Positions 11,322-21,982 of a stretch of 64,000 bases of DNA are shown here, piece after piece; position 1 is the stretch's first letter, and each line of letters opens with the position of its first letter. Location: positions 3,534,001-3,598,000 of the forward strand of contig CM074695.1 of the NCBI GenBank assembly GCA_037367355.1. Direction: 5' to 3'. The translations under genes and the position numbers were made by a program. The notes under the pieces were generated by a model. It saw nothing but the letters and a program-made list of their open reading frames with translations, was not told where the DNA came from and did no database searches. The DNA comes from Neoscytalidium dimidiatum (lineage: Eukaryota > Ascomycota > Dothideomycetes > Botryosphaeriales > Botryosphaeriaceae).

Positions 11322-13422
11322 GGGGTTAGCAGGTCGGGGGCGGTGGTATGAATGTGGAGCGTCGTGAGTTCTTTCACGGTGTGGTCGAGGTTTACGAGAC
11401 GGTTGTCGATAGTTGGCGCGGCAACGGGACGTCTTGGCAAGCTGATGGCGAGGATGGTGACATATGGCGACATCAACCTGTGCTCCCAAACGAGGAAACG
11501 CAAGGGCAAAAATGGGCAAATCGAACTGCTGCAATGGGACAAATGCATTCTCGACCTAATATGCTAAGCAACACGGCGCTGCACCCCGCAATCGTGGCTG
11601 GCAGCCGCCGTCGTCTTTGCGCACGGTAGGGCTGACCTCGCTCGAACCTCACCTCAACCTCAGTCTAACGTCCATCGAACCCCCGACCCCACCCCGACCA
11701 CGGAGACCAGAACCCGGCTGCCCTCCGACTTCGCTAAACGTGGCAGCTCAAACGCTCCCTCACGGCGGCCCATCCTGGCCTCCAGCACCGCGCGTGCTCC
11801 CGGCGGCCCGGGGTTTTGGTGGCGATGAGTGCCCATTCTCGCCGAAGCGGCGGCGCGCAAGGAACGGACGGGCGTGCGAGAGCGGCTTGATCGTCGGGCT
11901 CGCGTGTGTCGGTGAGGGTACAGTAAGGGTGTGGGCGACACGGCGGACACGGACGCGCACAGGCGCGACGGTCCATGGTGCCGGCCGCTCTGGGGAAGTT
12001 CTGGAGGGCGATCCGGGTCAGGGAAACAGACTTGGGCTGCCTGTTTCACGGAAGAAGTTTCGACGGGCTTGGCGATTGATCAAAAGCAAACGCCAAGGCA
12101 AACTTGGTGCGACGCGGGAAAACGGCGCTCGAAATGCAGGAGAGCGGCATCGGCGGCACCGAGCAAATGGGCGGGCGCAGCGCATGTGCTGGCGGGCTGA
12201 AGACGGAGGCCACGGCGAGATTGGCGGCGGGCGGGCGGGCTGCAGCGATTGATCATTGCCGCGAAGAGCAGGAGCAAAGAGGGCAAAAGACAAAAGGCGA
12301 TGGCCTCCTGAAGATGAAACAGGCGGCCAGACGCGCCGCGGGGCCAGCATGAAGAGATGACGGGTGACGGATGACAGACGACGGACGACGCAGCGGCGGC
12401 GGCGGCGGCGGCGGCGGCGGCACTCATTTGCACGCAGCGGGCGGCGCGCGGCCAGGGCGGGCGTTTCGCTGAGATCTGGTCGCGATCTGCCGGCCAATGA
12501 CGCGGGCGGGCAGCGTCCTTCTTTTTCCAATTTTCCCAATTTTCATGCTTTCTTGGCATTTTCCACCAGCCAGCGTCCGCCGCTGCCTCCACCGCGTCCT
12601 GTCCACCGCGGCGCTCATCACGGCCGTCGGCCGCCGTCCCTGGTCCCTGGTGCCCGCTGCGCTTCGCCTGGCAGCGCTGCTTCAAGGCCCATCCCTCCCG
12701 TAATGCACCCTTCACCACCCCTCCCCGGGCAGTCCACCGCCGCTCCGCTCGCCGCCCGTCACGCACCGCAGGAGCCAGCCGCTCGAGATGGAAACTGGGG
12801 ATGAGGGCGCTGCGGGCATGCTCCGCTGCTTGCGCAACCCAGCGCCTCCCACTTACGCCTGTCGTCGGCGCCCGTCGCGCGACTGCATCGGCCCGCGTCA
12901 TCAGCATCCATCTGCATCGCTGGCAGTCGCACCCTCGCCAGCCCGCTGCCCACAGGTGCCCGCCGCAGCCCGTCGGCCGGGCTGCCGCTTGGGGCTGGTG
13001 TGCGTGCGCAAGGCATGCAGGCGGCGATACCTGCCCGAGCCAGCGCTCAGGGGGGCGCGAAGGGCGCGCAAGCCGCCTCACGGCTTACGACTGCGACACC
13101 CCGGCGCCGCAATCTGGAAGCCGCAGCGATATTCTTGACGCGCGGCGATCGAAATGTGCGCTGCCCGGTGGAGCCTGCCCTGGATCCCTGGCCGCCGATG
13201 TCATGAAACGTTTGAGACTTGCGCACTGCCCAACCCCAGCGTCCCCATATATATGAAAGCCCATGGCGGGAAGTGGTGGCCAGCCTCAGCCTTAGTTGTT
13301 TTTCGTCCACTCCTTGAAGAAGTGCTCAAGTAACCTCCGCCTTTCGCTTTCGTCTCTAACTTTACCAATCCGACGTTCTTTCATCCTCGCTGCTTCCGTC
13401 TGCTCACCTCCGATTTCCCAAG
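11322..13422. promoter_or_regulatory. Divergent intergenic region, GC-rich, 2.1 kb
   Basis: This region separates the 5' ends of the SprT gene (minus) and the sulfotransferase-like gene (plus), so it should hold both promoters. Sequence just upstream of 13423 is C/T-rich, as is common before fungal start codons. GC-rich frames on both strands (for example 12080-13081 minus) have compositions dominated by Ala, Arg and Pro and no motif, and I do not regard them as genes. A GCG triplet run lies at 12393-12420. Confidence 0.45.
12393..12420. repeat. GCG trinucleotide repeat
   Basis: About nine consecutive GCG units lie in the divergent intergenic region. It is a plain microsatellite. Confidence 0.9.
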
Positions 13423-14465
13423 ATGACGTACCGCGACCAGTACACCCCCAAGCCCATCACCGACATCTTCACTGCCGACACCGACATCGACCGCCGCCAA
13501 TGCAAGCGTACCGTGCCCATGAGGGTGATGTGCCTCGGCCTTGGACGCACCGGCACTGCCTGTGAGTATCCAGCCACCTGCTGCGAATCTCGATGAGCTC
13601 AAGTGCTGACCGCTGCTCGCAGCTCTGCGTGATGCTTTGCGCGAACTTGGTTTCAACGATACCTACCACATGATGGCTGTCAGCGTGGAGAATCCGCCTG
13701 ATGCCCTTTTCTGGATGGATGCTCTCGCCCACAAGTACGACGGCGTTGGCGAGTTCGGCCGCGAACAATGGGATCAGCTGCTCGGCCACTGCCAGGTACG
13801 GCTTTCTGACACCCCCTCTCCTTCAGTGGCCTAAGCTAATCATGTCGCAGTCGCTGTGCGACTGGCCAGCCATTGCCTTCGCTAAGGAGCTGATCGAGGC
13901 ATACCCGGAGGCCAAGATCATCCTGACCACCCGCGACGTCGACTCTTGGCATGCGTAAGATCCATCGAGGGAACGTGATTCGGCTGCAGATGCTAACCGA
14001 AACCACAGCTCCTGCTTGAAGACGGTCGACTGGCGCGCCAACGATCCGGAGCTGAAGATGGTTGCCAAGTGGGACTGGGGTGCGGGCCTGTACCAGCCCA
14101 TGCTCCACAAGTTCTGGACCAGCTTTTTCAAGGGAGACTTCAAGAAGTACGGCAAGCAAGTCTACCACGAGCACTACGAAGAGGTGCGCAAGCTGGTTCC
14201 GCCGGAGAACCTGCTCGAGTACCGCATGGGCCAAGGCTGGGAACCGCTGTGCGACTTCCTCGAGGTGCCCGTGCCAGATAAGAAGTTCCCGCACACCAAC
14301 GACACCGACGGATTCGTCGACAGGTGCCGCGGCCGCAACAAGGCACAGATGTGCAATGTCGCCTTCCGCATGCTCACCATTGGTGGCGGCGCAGCGGCTA
14401 CGGTGCTTGCCGCAACGATGACGCTGCACCGGTTCTTCGGCCACCGACTATTCAGCAGCTCGTAG
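13423..14465 (+). CDS. P-loop sulfotransferase-like protein with C-terminal membrane anchor
   Basis: Four exons (13423-13561, 13623-13795, 13851-13954, 14009-14465) encode 290 residues; all three introns have GT-AG ends and keep the frame. The N-terminal strand and loop VMCLGLGRTGTASLRDAL (about 36-52) fit the phosphate-binding loop of PAPS-dependent sulfotransferases. Segments such as LIEAYPEAKIILTTRDVDSWHAS and ENLLEYRMGQGWEPLCDFL match the large fungal family often called Sulfotransfer_4, which databases frequently mislabel as NAD-dependent epimerase. The tail (about 263-283, MLTIGGGAAATVLAATMTLH) is hydrophobic and ends near the C-terminus, suggesting a tail anchor. The substrate is unknown. 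The next plus-strand gene belongs to another sulfotransferase family, but no shared pathway is shown. Confidence 0.85.
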
Positions 14466-15478
14466 AGTTGCAGGCAGGAGCGTGACGGGTATTTGCAGAT
14501 TCTCAGCATTTTCGGGGTAGGGTTTTGATTCATGCATGCACATGGAGGCTTCGAGCCGGGTTCGGGCTTACGCTGGTAATATGCTATCTTTCCGAAAAGG
14601 GCGACGCGGAGTTGGTATTGGGCATAGAGGGCACCTCTTTTTGTTTGGTTTTTTTTTTTTTTTATTTTCCAATCCTGGCGCGGGTTCATGTATACAGCAT
14701 TCGAAATGCCACGGGCATCGTCTTTCCGAGCCGCAGATGGGGGGAATGGGCCACCGAGGCACCCCTGCTTACACGAGCACTCCACGGTTTTATTGTAGGA
14801 AGACACATGAGAGCACAGAAATACACTTAATCTCTGATATCTATTTTGTTTGCCGCTTGATCCGACATCCCTGAGGGTCGCTGGGGCGGTGGCAGCTTGG
14901 CACTGCGTGACCCGGGGAGCAGACGAGTGGCTGCTGGCAGACTGCGTACTGACTGGCATGATTGGCATGACTGGCGACGGATGGCCCGGCGGGAGGCGCC
15001 CAGCGGGTTGGCGGACTGGCGGGCCAGGATGATGCCAAGAAGCGTGGTGCGTAAGCCGAAGCCGGGCGACCGATGGTGGCACGGTGGGGACGGCGCGGTG
15101 TCTGGAGGCTCTCCTGGCAGCCTGGCAGCGGGCGAGTGGTGGGTGCTGGGGGGGCTGCGATTGCGATGGGCCTGGTGGGGGCGCGCCTCCAATCTCGTTC
15201 GGGGCGCGGTGTGGCTGATCGGCCTGGACCAGGGATGCGCGTTTGCAGCGTGGGCCCGCGACTCAAACGTGGCCAGCGCCTCAGCTGCTGTGCTGCGTAA
15301 GGCGGTCGCGCGGCTCCCGCTCGCGCTCAGGGCGTCCCGGGCCAGTTTTGTCTGGCCGCATCCGCGTCATCCAGCCCCGGTAGCCTTCACCAGCTGCTGC
15401 TTCGTCTTCTCGTCCGAGGGTTGTGCCGTCTTCAATGTCAACACAAGCCCGCGTCTCTTTCTAGCCGCATCTTGTGCA
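14466..15478. promoter_or_regulatory. 1.0-kb intergenic region upstream of the arylsulfotransferase gene
   Basis: It contains the 3' flank of the upstream gene, a run of T around 14649-14664, and the presumed promoter of the gene starting at 15479. The reading frame stays open from 14897 into that gene, but the upstream part is GC-rich with no signal peptide or conserved residues, so the ATG at 15479 is preferred. No RNA gene is seen. Confidence 0.4.
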
Positions 15479-17534
15479 ATGTCGCCCTCCGCTCCCTCCA
15501 CCTCGCGCCCTTCTTTTCTGCTATCTTGCGCTTTGTACCTGCTCTCTTTCACTGGCACTGCCCGCGCAGACCTCAACAACGACACTTCTCCCACATTTTT
15601 CTTTCATTCCGTGCGTCGCTGCCCCTGCCCCGCGCAGCGCTGCGCCATGCTAATGCCGCCGCCGCAGAGACCAGAGCTCCATGCTCCCATAATACGTTTT
15701 GACGTTCTCTGGCCCGATTTCGTGTCTCCGGGCTACATCTTCCTCTCGCCCTACCGCAATGTCGACCCGGGTCCGTACATCTACGACAACTACGGCGTAC
15801 GTGCCCCCGCTGCCCTGGCCCCCCCGCCCGGCCATCCCAAGCTGACGCACGCAGAACCTGGTGTGGTCCGGAGCTGGTCTCATGGGCCCCATGGTCGGCC
15901 ACGCCCCGCGCGTCTGCGAGTACCAGGGCGCCGATCACATCTGCTTCTACCAGGGCGAGCAGTACCAGGGCTTTGCTCGCGGCCACGGCATGATCATGAA
16001 CAGCGAATATCGCATTGTAAAGACCGTCGAGAGCGGCGGATCCACCGCCCAGGCCGACATGCACGAGTTCCGCGTCCTCCCCGGCGGCAAGACGGCCCTC
16101 ATGACCGTCTATCAGACGCGCCAGTACGACCTGGCGCCCTACGGCATTGAGCGCGGAATGGGATGGATCGTCGACAGTGTGTTCCAGGAGGTGGACATCG
16201 AGACCAACGACGTGCTGTTCGAGTGGCGTGCGCTGGACCACGTTTCGCCGAGCTTTAGCTACACCTTGCCCGCTACCACGGACACTAGCGGCGATGGGCG
16301 CTCGCAGTGGTCGCCGTGGGACTACTTCCACATCAACTCGATCGACAAGAACGCCGAGGGCGACTATCTGATCTCTTCGCGCCACATGGCGGCCGTGTAC
16401 AAGATCTCGGGCGAAGACGGACATATCATCTGGGAGCTCAACGGCGCAAATCCCAGCTTCCACAACCTCGACCTCCACTTCTCCAGCCAGCATCACGCGC
16501 GGTGGCTGAAGGAGAACTCGACGCACACCATCCTGTCTCTCTTCGACAACGCGAGCAACCACTACAACGACACCAACCCATGGTCGCGCGGCATGACGAT
16601 AGCCATCAACCACATCGACCGGACAGCGTCGATGCTGCAGGAGTGGCTGGCGCCGGACGCGGCGGGCGGGGTGCTGTCGGGCTCGCAGGGCAACATGCAG
16701 GTGATGCGGGACGGGCACGTCATGATCGGCTGGGGGAACAACCCATTCTTCTCGGAGCACCTGCCGACGGGCGAGGCGGTCATGTACGGCAAGCTCGCAC
16801 AGCCCGAGTCGGGCGTGGTGAACTACCGCGTGTACAAGTATGAGTGGTCGGGCACGCCGCGCGACAACCCCGCGCTGTGGACTTACTCGCGCACGGGCAC
16901 CAGCGTTGCGGGCATGGTCTTCTACGTTTCGTGGAACGGCGCCACGGAGGTGCAATCCTGGAAGTTTTACGCAAGCAATGACGCCAACGGGCCGTGGGAG
17001 TTTGTGGGCAACGCAAGCAAGAGAGGGTTCGAGACGCGGCTGCGCATCGAGACAGTCAAGTCCTATGCGTTCGCAGAGGCAGTGGACAAGCATGGGAACG
17101 TGCTGCGGCGGTCGGCGGTCACCAAGACGTTTGTGCCGTCGGCAGGCCTCATGCCATCGTGCGACGACTGGAGCTGCCACGAACACCCGCCGCTCGCCGA
17201 GGGCGAGGTCATCGAGGCGCACGCGCCGTTCGTGGCCAATGGCGGAGCAGGGTGGAACACCGGGCTGAACAGCAAGAACTACTACACGTCGCTGCCCAAG
17301 TCGATGGGGTCGTTCATCCTCAGCATTGCAGGGCCGCTGGCGGTGGGCTTGGCGGTGATGCTCGTGCTCGCACTGTGCCTGTACAAGCATCGGGCGATGC
17401 GGAGCATGTCAGGGTGGCAGCGTTCGCTGCAGCAGCGGGCGGCGGGGTTGCAGGAGGCGCTCAGTCCGGGTGGTGTGCGGCAACGTCTCCATCGGCAGTA
17501 CAAGCGGGTAGGGGATGCCGAGACGGGGTTATGA
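15479..17534 (+). CDS. Arylsulfotransferase-family (ASST-like) membrane-anchored protein
   Basis: Three exons (15479-15610, 15668-15796, 15855-17534) encode 646 residues. The first intron, 15611-15667, is not forced by a stop but removes a Cys/Pro-rich stretch and joins FFHS to RPELHAPII, as expected for the family. The start at 15479 gives a signal peptide (residues 1 to ~30, ending TARA). The body is the beta-propeller of the fungal Arylsulfotran_2 group, seen in YIFLSPYRNVDPGPYIYDN, GHGMIMNSEYRIVKTV, DMHEFRVLPGGKTALM, WSPWDYFHINSIDKN and SSQHHARW. Several N-glycosylation sites are present. A transmembrane helix (about 573-597) is followed by ~49 mostly basic residues, so the protein is probably anchored with its propeller outside the cytosol. 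Bacterial relatives move sulfate between phenols; whether this fungal protein does so is not known. The opposite strand has a long chance frame caused by high GC. Confidence 0.85.
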
Positions 17535-17900
17535 GGCAGGAGCTTGTCGATTGTCGATAGACAGGGAGAGATAGCAAAAGAGCAGAACATGTACAATGAT
17601 AATGCTAATCAGGCCGCCCGAATACCAACCACTCGCCGTCAGATCCGACTTGGCCGAGCCCGGCTCGGCGATGCTGCAGGCAGCGGCGATGTCAGCTTCC
17701 CGAAGCAGAGGGTCAAGTGGAGGATCACTTCGGGGAAGGGAGAGGGGTTGCGTGTGTACGTGCGTGGTGATGGAGGGTGACGAGCGGCACTTGGCGCGAA
17801 GGATGGCAGACGGCAGATGGATGGTGGATGATGGACGTGTGGATGGCAGAAAACGGCGGTCGTCGTGGCGTGTCGCGTGGCTGGCGAGGCGGCTGTGGCT

Positions 17901-17942
17901 GCAGCGGGCAGCGGGCAGCGGGCAGCGGGCAGCGGGCAGCGG
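17901..17942. repeat. 7-bp tandem repeat, 6 copies
   Basis: Six perfect copies of GCAGCGG lie about 0.6 kb upstream of the MFS start. Confidence 0.9.
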
Positions 17943-18108
17943 GTTTTGCTATTGATAGCGCCGCCCCTCGAGCCTGGTTTGCTGGAACTAACGCGTTTGG
18001 CACGGGTTCGGCGAGTCGCGGCAGGGCGGGCAAGTCAAGCCTTCCCAAGCTTTTTCGAGGGAGGGCTCGGGGCCCGGGGGGAGCAGAGGTGGTGGTAAAG
18101 CCGAGCGG

Positions 18109-18166
18109 GGCGCGGGCGCGGGCGCGGGCGTGGGCGTGGGCGTGGGCGTGGGCGTGGGCATGGGTA
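18109..18166. repeat. 6-bp GC-rich minisatellite (GCGCGG/GCGTGG)
   Basis: About nine to ten hexamers in a row differ mainly by one C/T base, with the GCGCGG form at the left and the GCGTGG form at the right. G-runs of three recur every six bases on the plus strand, so a quadruplex is possible but untested. Confidence 0.85.
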
Positions 18167-18549
18167 CGGGCATGCGAAGCGGGCTGAGGTTGATTGCGCG
18201 GCCGTCGCAAGAAGCCTGAGGCGGGCGCAGGCGCTGGCTCCTGGCTCCCCTGGCAATGTCGCAGCGCGGCCCTGGGCCGCACTCCCTGTCCGCCAAGAGC
18301 CGCCAAGACGGGGCCTGAAGCGTCCCAAAAAATCAACTATACGTATGCAGCTGCGACGGAGCTGACGGAGCCGCCCCACACTGCCTGCGTTATCACCCAC
18401 GCTGCCGGCTCGCTTTTGTACTGCGGTCTACACTGCAGTCGCATGCCGTGGTCCGCAGTCGTCGTAGTCGTAGTCCTGGCTTGCGCTGCCGCCCCTCTCC
18501 CCGCCTGACGAGCGTTTCTCGTCCCCCTCGCCGTTTCCACAGCCAGACC

Positions 18550-20496
18550 ATGCGCAGCAGAACCACCTCGCAGGCCGAGCCCGCTGACTCGTCCACCGGC
18601 GCCGCCCTCCGCCAGCACAAAGCTCATCAACGCCATGGTTCCGGCGTCGCGCCCGCCCACCACCGCTCCGTTTCCCTCGGCCGCCTCGAGCTCGACCAGG
18701 ACTTCGCCATGGACACCCCAATCGAGCACTCCAAGCCCCCGCCCGCCTCGTGGGCCAACCTGCCGCACAAGGGCCAGCTCGCCGTCCTGGCCTTCTCGCG
18801 CTTCGTCGACTTCTTCCAGATGGCCTCGCTGCAGACCTACATGGTCCACCAGCTGAAGTCCTTTGATCCCCAGCTGTCCGACTCCGCCATCTCCCACCAG
18901 GCCGGCGTGCTGCAGGGCAGCTTCACCGCCGCCCAGATCGTCACCGCCGTCCTCTGGGGCCGCGTCGCCGATGCTCCCTGGTGCGGCCGCAAGCGCGTGC
19001 TTCTGGTCGGCCTCGTCGGCACTGCCCTCTCCTGCATCGGCGTGGGCTTCTCGCACACCTTCCTGTCCGCGACCCTCTGGCGCATGTTTGGCGGCGCCAT
19101 CAACGGCACCATTGGCTCCGCCCGAACCATGGTCGCCGAGACGGTCGACAAGCGCTTCCACTCGCGCGCCTTCTTGCTGCTCCCGCTGGCCTTCAACGTC
19201 GCCAACATCCTCGGCCCCAGTAAGTCAACAAACATGTCCTCCCGCCGTGCCCGCCGTGCCCGCCCCCGCCGCTGCTGACCGCTTTGCCTAGTCCTTAGTG
19301 GCCTGCTCGTCGAGCCCGTGGCCGCCTACCCGAAGCTGTTCGGCCCTGCCTCCGTCTTCGGCGGCGCCGACGGCGTCCTGTGGATGGAGAGATATCCATA
19401 CGCCATGCCCAACATCCTCTGCGCCGTCTTGCTCGTCGTCGAGGCCATTGCCGTCCACTTGCTGCTCACCGAGACTCTGGCCAGCATCCGGAGCTCCAAG
19501 GTCCCGCTGCCCGGTCCGGCGGACCTTGCGAAGAAGTTCATTTCCCGATTAATCTCCCCCGGCGCGCACAGGTACACTTTGGTCGACAACGCGTCCGAAG
19601 GCCTGCTGGCCGGCATGGACAACGACGCCGTGGAGCTGTCGCCGGTCAATACCGCTGAAAAACCGATCATGTCCAAGCGCCCCCAGGTCTTGCCGTTCAG
19701 CCGTATCTGGACGGCCAATGTGCTATGGGTCTTGCTCTCGATCGCCATCTTCGATTTCCACATGGGGTGCGTTGTTCCCACCGCCCCGCTGCGCCTTTTT
19801 AGCCGCTGACCCTGTGTGTATAGTGCCTTTTCCAGTCTTTGGATTGTCTATCTGTCCACAGACAGGCCCGAGCCGTCCATTACCGCCCGCTTCACTAAGA
19901 GATCTAATCCCTTCATCTTCAGCGGTGGACTCGCCTTCGAGCCTGCCGCCATCGGCTTCGCTCTTGCCGTCCTTGGAATTGTCGGCCTGTTTCTTCAGCT
20001 GTCCATATACCCCTGGGCCAATTCCCGCTTTGGTCTGATGCGCTGTTTCCGTTACTCGCTGTTCCTGTTTCCCTTGGCCTACTTCTTGGCACCTTACCTG
20101 TCTCTCTTGCCCTCTCCGACGCCCGCTCCGAGCCCCGCCACTGGTTTTTGGGTGTGGGTCGGCATCAGCCTCATTCTCACCCTTCAGGTGACCGCACGCA
20201 CTTTCGCTCTGCCGGCCAGCATTATTTTGCTCAACAACTCAAGCCCGCACCCGAGTGTTCTGGCGACGATTCATGGCATTGGTCAGAGCGTCAGCTCCAC
20301 TTTCCGCACTGTCGGTCCCATCGCTGCCGGTTACTGGTACGGTAGGGGGTTAGAGAAGGGCGTTGTTGGCCTTGCCTGGTGGCTCGTCGCAGCCATCAGC
20401 TCCATTGGCTGCATCGCCAGTTTCTGGGTCCGGAACGGCACTGGCCACGAAATTCTTCTGCCTGGCGAGGAGCCTCCGGAGAATGAAAGGCAGTAA
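18550..20496 (+). CDS. Major facilitator superfamily transporter (YCR023C-like)
   Basis: Three exons (18550-19219, 19292-19766, 19824-20496) encode 605 residues; introns are 19220-19291 and 19767-19823. The first ~70 residues are a hydrophilic, Ser/His-rich cytosolic tail. The membrane part then begins (GQLAVLAFSRFVDFFQMASLQ), with the MFS signature between helices 2 and 3 seen as WGRVADAPWCGRKRVLLVG. Helices are plausible through about residue 590, with a long hydrophilic loop between the two halves (about 325-385). The second half includes PLAYFLAPYL, ILTLQVTARTFALPASIILL and VSSTFRTVGPIAAGYWYG. This fits the fungal/plant group that includes yeast YCR023C. The substrate cannot be read from sequence. 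The chosen ATG is the first in frame; the open sequence before it is Arg-rich and lacks an ATG. Confidence 0.88.
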
Positions 20497-21982
20497 TCGG
20501 TCCCTTTTGCTCTCACCATAGAGGAGCCTTCCATTTCTACCATACTGCGCTATTTACACCTGGAACTTGTTTTAGTAGAGAAGGTTTCTGTACACTGCAT
20601 CTGCGAGTCATGGGCGTTTTGCATTCATACGGCGTTGTGTGCTCTCCTGTCTTTCTGTTGGCATACCGAAAAGTGCGTTGGCTCACGTGTGGATATCATC
20701 ATTTCTTTTCCTTCCTCGGGCAATCCAGGACATGTATATTATTTCCTCCTGCTATAAAGAACCCTCGAGTCGTAACGTGGGCAACACAGGGCCAGGGTTG
20801 GCGGTGGCTGGTTCTTGTATTGTGACCAGCAGGTATATATCTTAACAAAGTTGGAACGATCATGTTGCAGCTTTCTCATCTCTCGTCTAAACTGGCGAGA
20901 AAAACTGTGGGGTGCACAACCTCACAAGAATAAGCTTTATGCACAAGAACGACAGTCACCACCGGGCGGCTCTGCGCCTACACAGGATGGACATGTACAT
21001 ACAACGACGCAGCCGCGATGCAAAGCCTCTTGGCCTTGCAGCCGTGGCTGATTCAGATGGATTGCGTGTCGCTTAGCTGCTCCAGACACTTGCATTCAAC
21101 CTGTCGATGCCCATTCAGTCTTCCCACTCCAAACATTCCAAGCCATAAGGTTTCTCGCGTGAAGCTGGAAAGGGAACCCGGATAATACCCAACGTAACGC
21201 GCTCGGGCGGTTACTTATTCAAAACACTGTTCCTAGAGGAGCACCAAGTCGCATCGCAACAAAAATTGTATATTACATAACCACTACGCCTTCAGCCGTC
21301 CCTAGTTTGACATATTATAATTTAGATAGCAATCGATCTGGGTTATAACTTTCTGTGCTAGCCATATGAATTTTTGACGGAATGTCCGTAAAGATCAGTC
21401 TCAAAACACGGCAGGCCCTCTTAACTATCAAACCTACATAATCGTGTATCGGAGGCATGTGCCTCTCTATTCAATGTCATAGACAGCTATTTCATGTACC
21501 GATTGTGTGAAGTAGACGCCACGGGTAATGAAGGCGTCTGGGGAGATATAATTTTCGTAGGGCATTAACAAGAAATACTGTACGGTCTATAGTCAAGTAT
21601 GGATCCAAGTGTGGATAAGAACGAACATCATTTTACTTATTGTACACGACGGCCCAGAAATTGCAAATGCTGAGCGTGTCTACATTATGAGCAAGCCCAT
21701 CAATGTACCTATACCGTCTATCACACACACTTTATACATCCAAGGTTGCCGTCTGAAAGCGCCAATTGTGCAAAAGGTTAATCCTCGCTTTTTAAGGTAC
21801 CAACCTCCGTGACGAAGCTAAAGGTAGTGATTCTAGTGTTCTTCGGTTGCTACTTAAGGCGAGCTGCCGATATAACCACCAGGCCCGCAACCAGTCCATG
21901 ACAGAGAGCAGCCGAGGGGGACTGAGACGAGGACGAAACTGGAGGTGCAGGCGGCGTCACCAGCTCGAATGAAAACGCATCT
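20497..21982. other. Convergent intergenic region, 1.5 kb
   Basis: Both neighbours (MFS plus, Sqs1 minus) end into this region, which is more AT-rich than the genes. It should carry both 3' ends. A minus-strand frame ending at 21850 with a hydrophobic C-terminus runs into the Sqs1 gene in another frame; I do not call it a gene. Nothing else is recognised. Confidence 0.4.

Larger units (their letters stand above)
17535..18549. promoter_or_regulatory. 1.0-kb intergenic region with two minisatellites, upstream of MFS gene
   Basis: The region lies between two plus-strand genes and should hold the MFS promoter. It contains a 7-bp tandem array at 17901-17942 and a 6-bp GC-rich array at 18109-18166. 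No gene is recognised. Confidence 0.4.

Noticed and set aside
12080..13081. 333-codon minus-strand frame in the divergent intergenic region
   Set aside because: Low-complexity Ala/Arg/Pro composition, runs through a GCG microsatellite, no motif.
13423..14465. NAD-dependent epimerase as the product of the P-loop gene
   Set aside because: That database label is common for this family, but the loop is of the sulfotransferase type and no Rossmann GxxGxxG dehydrogenase motif is present.
15573..17390. 605-codon minus-strand open frame opposite the arylsulfotransferase gene
   Set aside because: It is rich in Arg, Val, His and Ala with no recognised domain and lies antisense to a clear gene; high third-position GC produces such frames.
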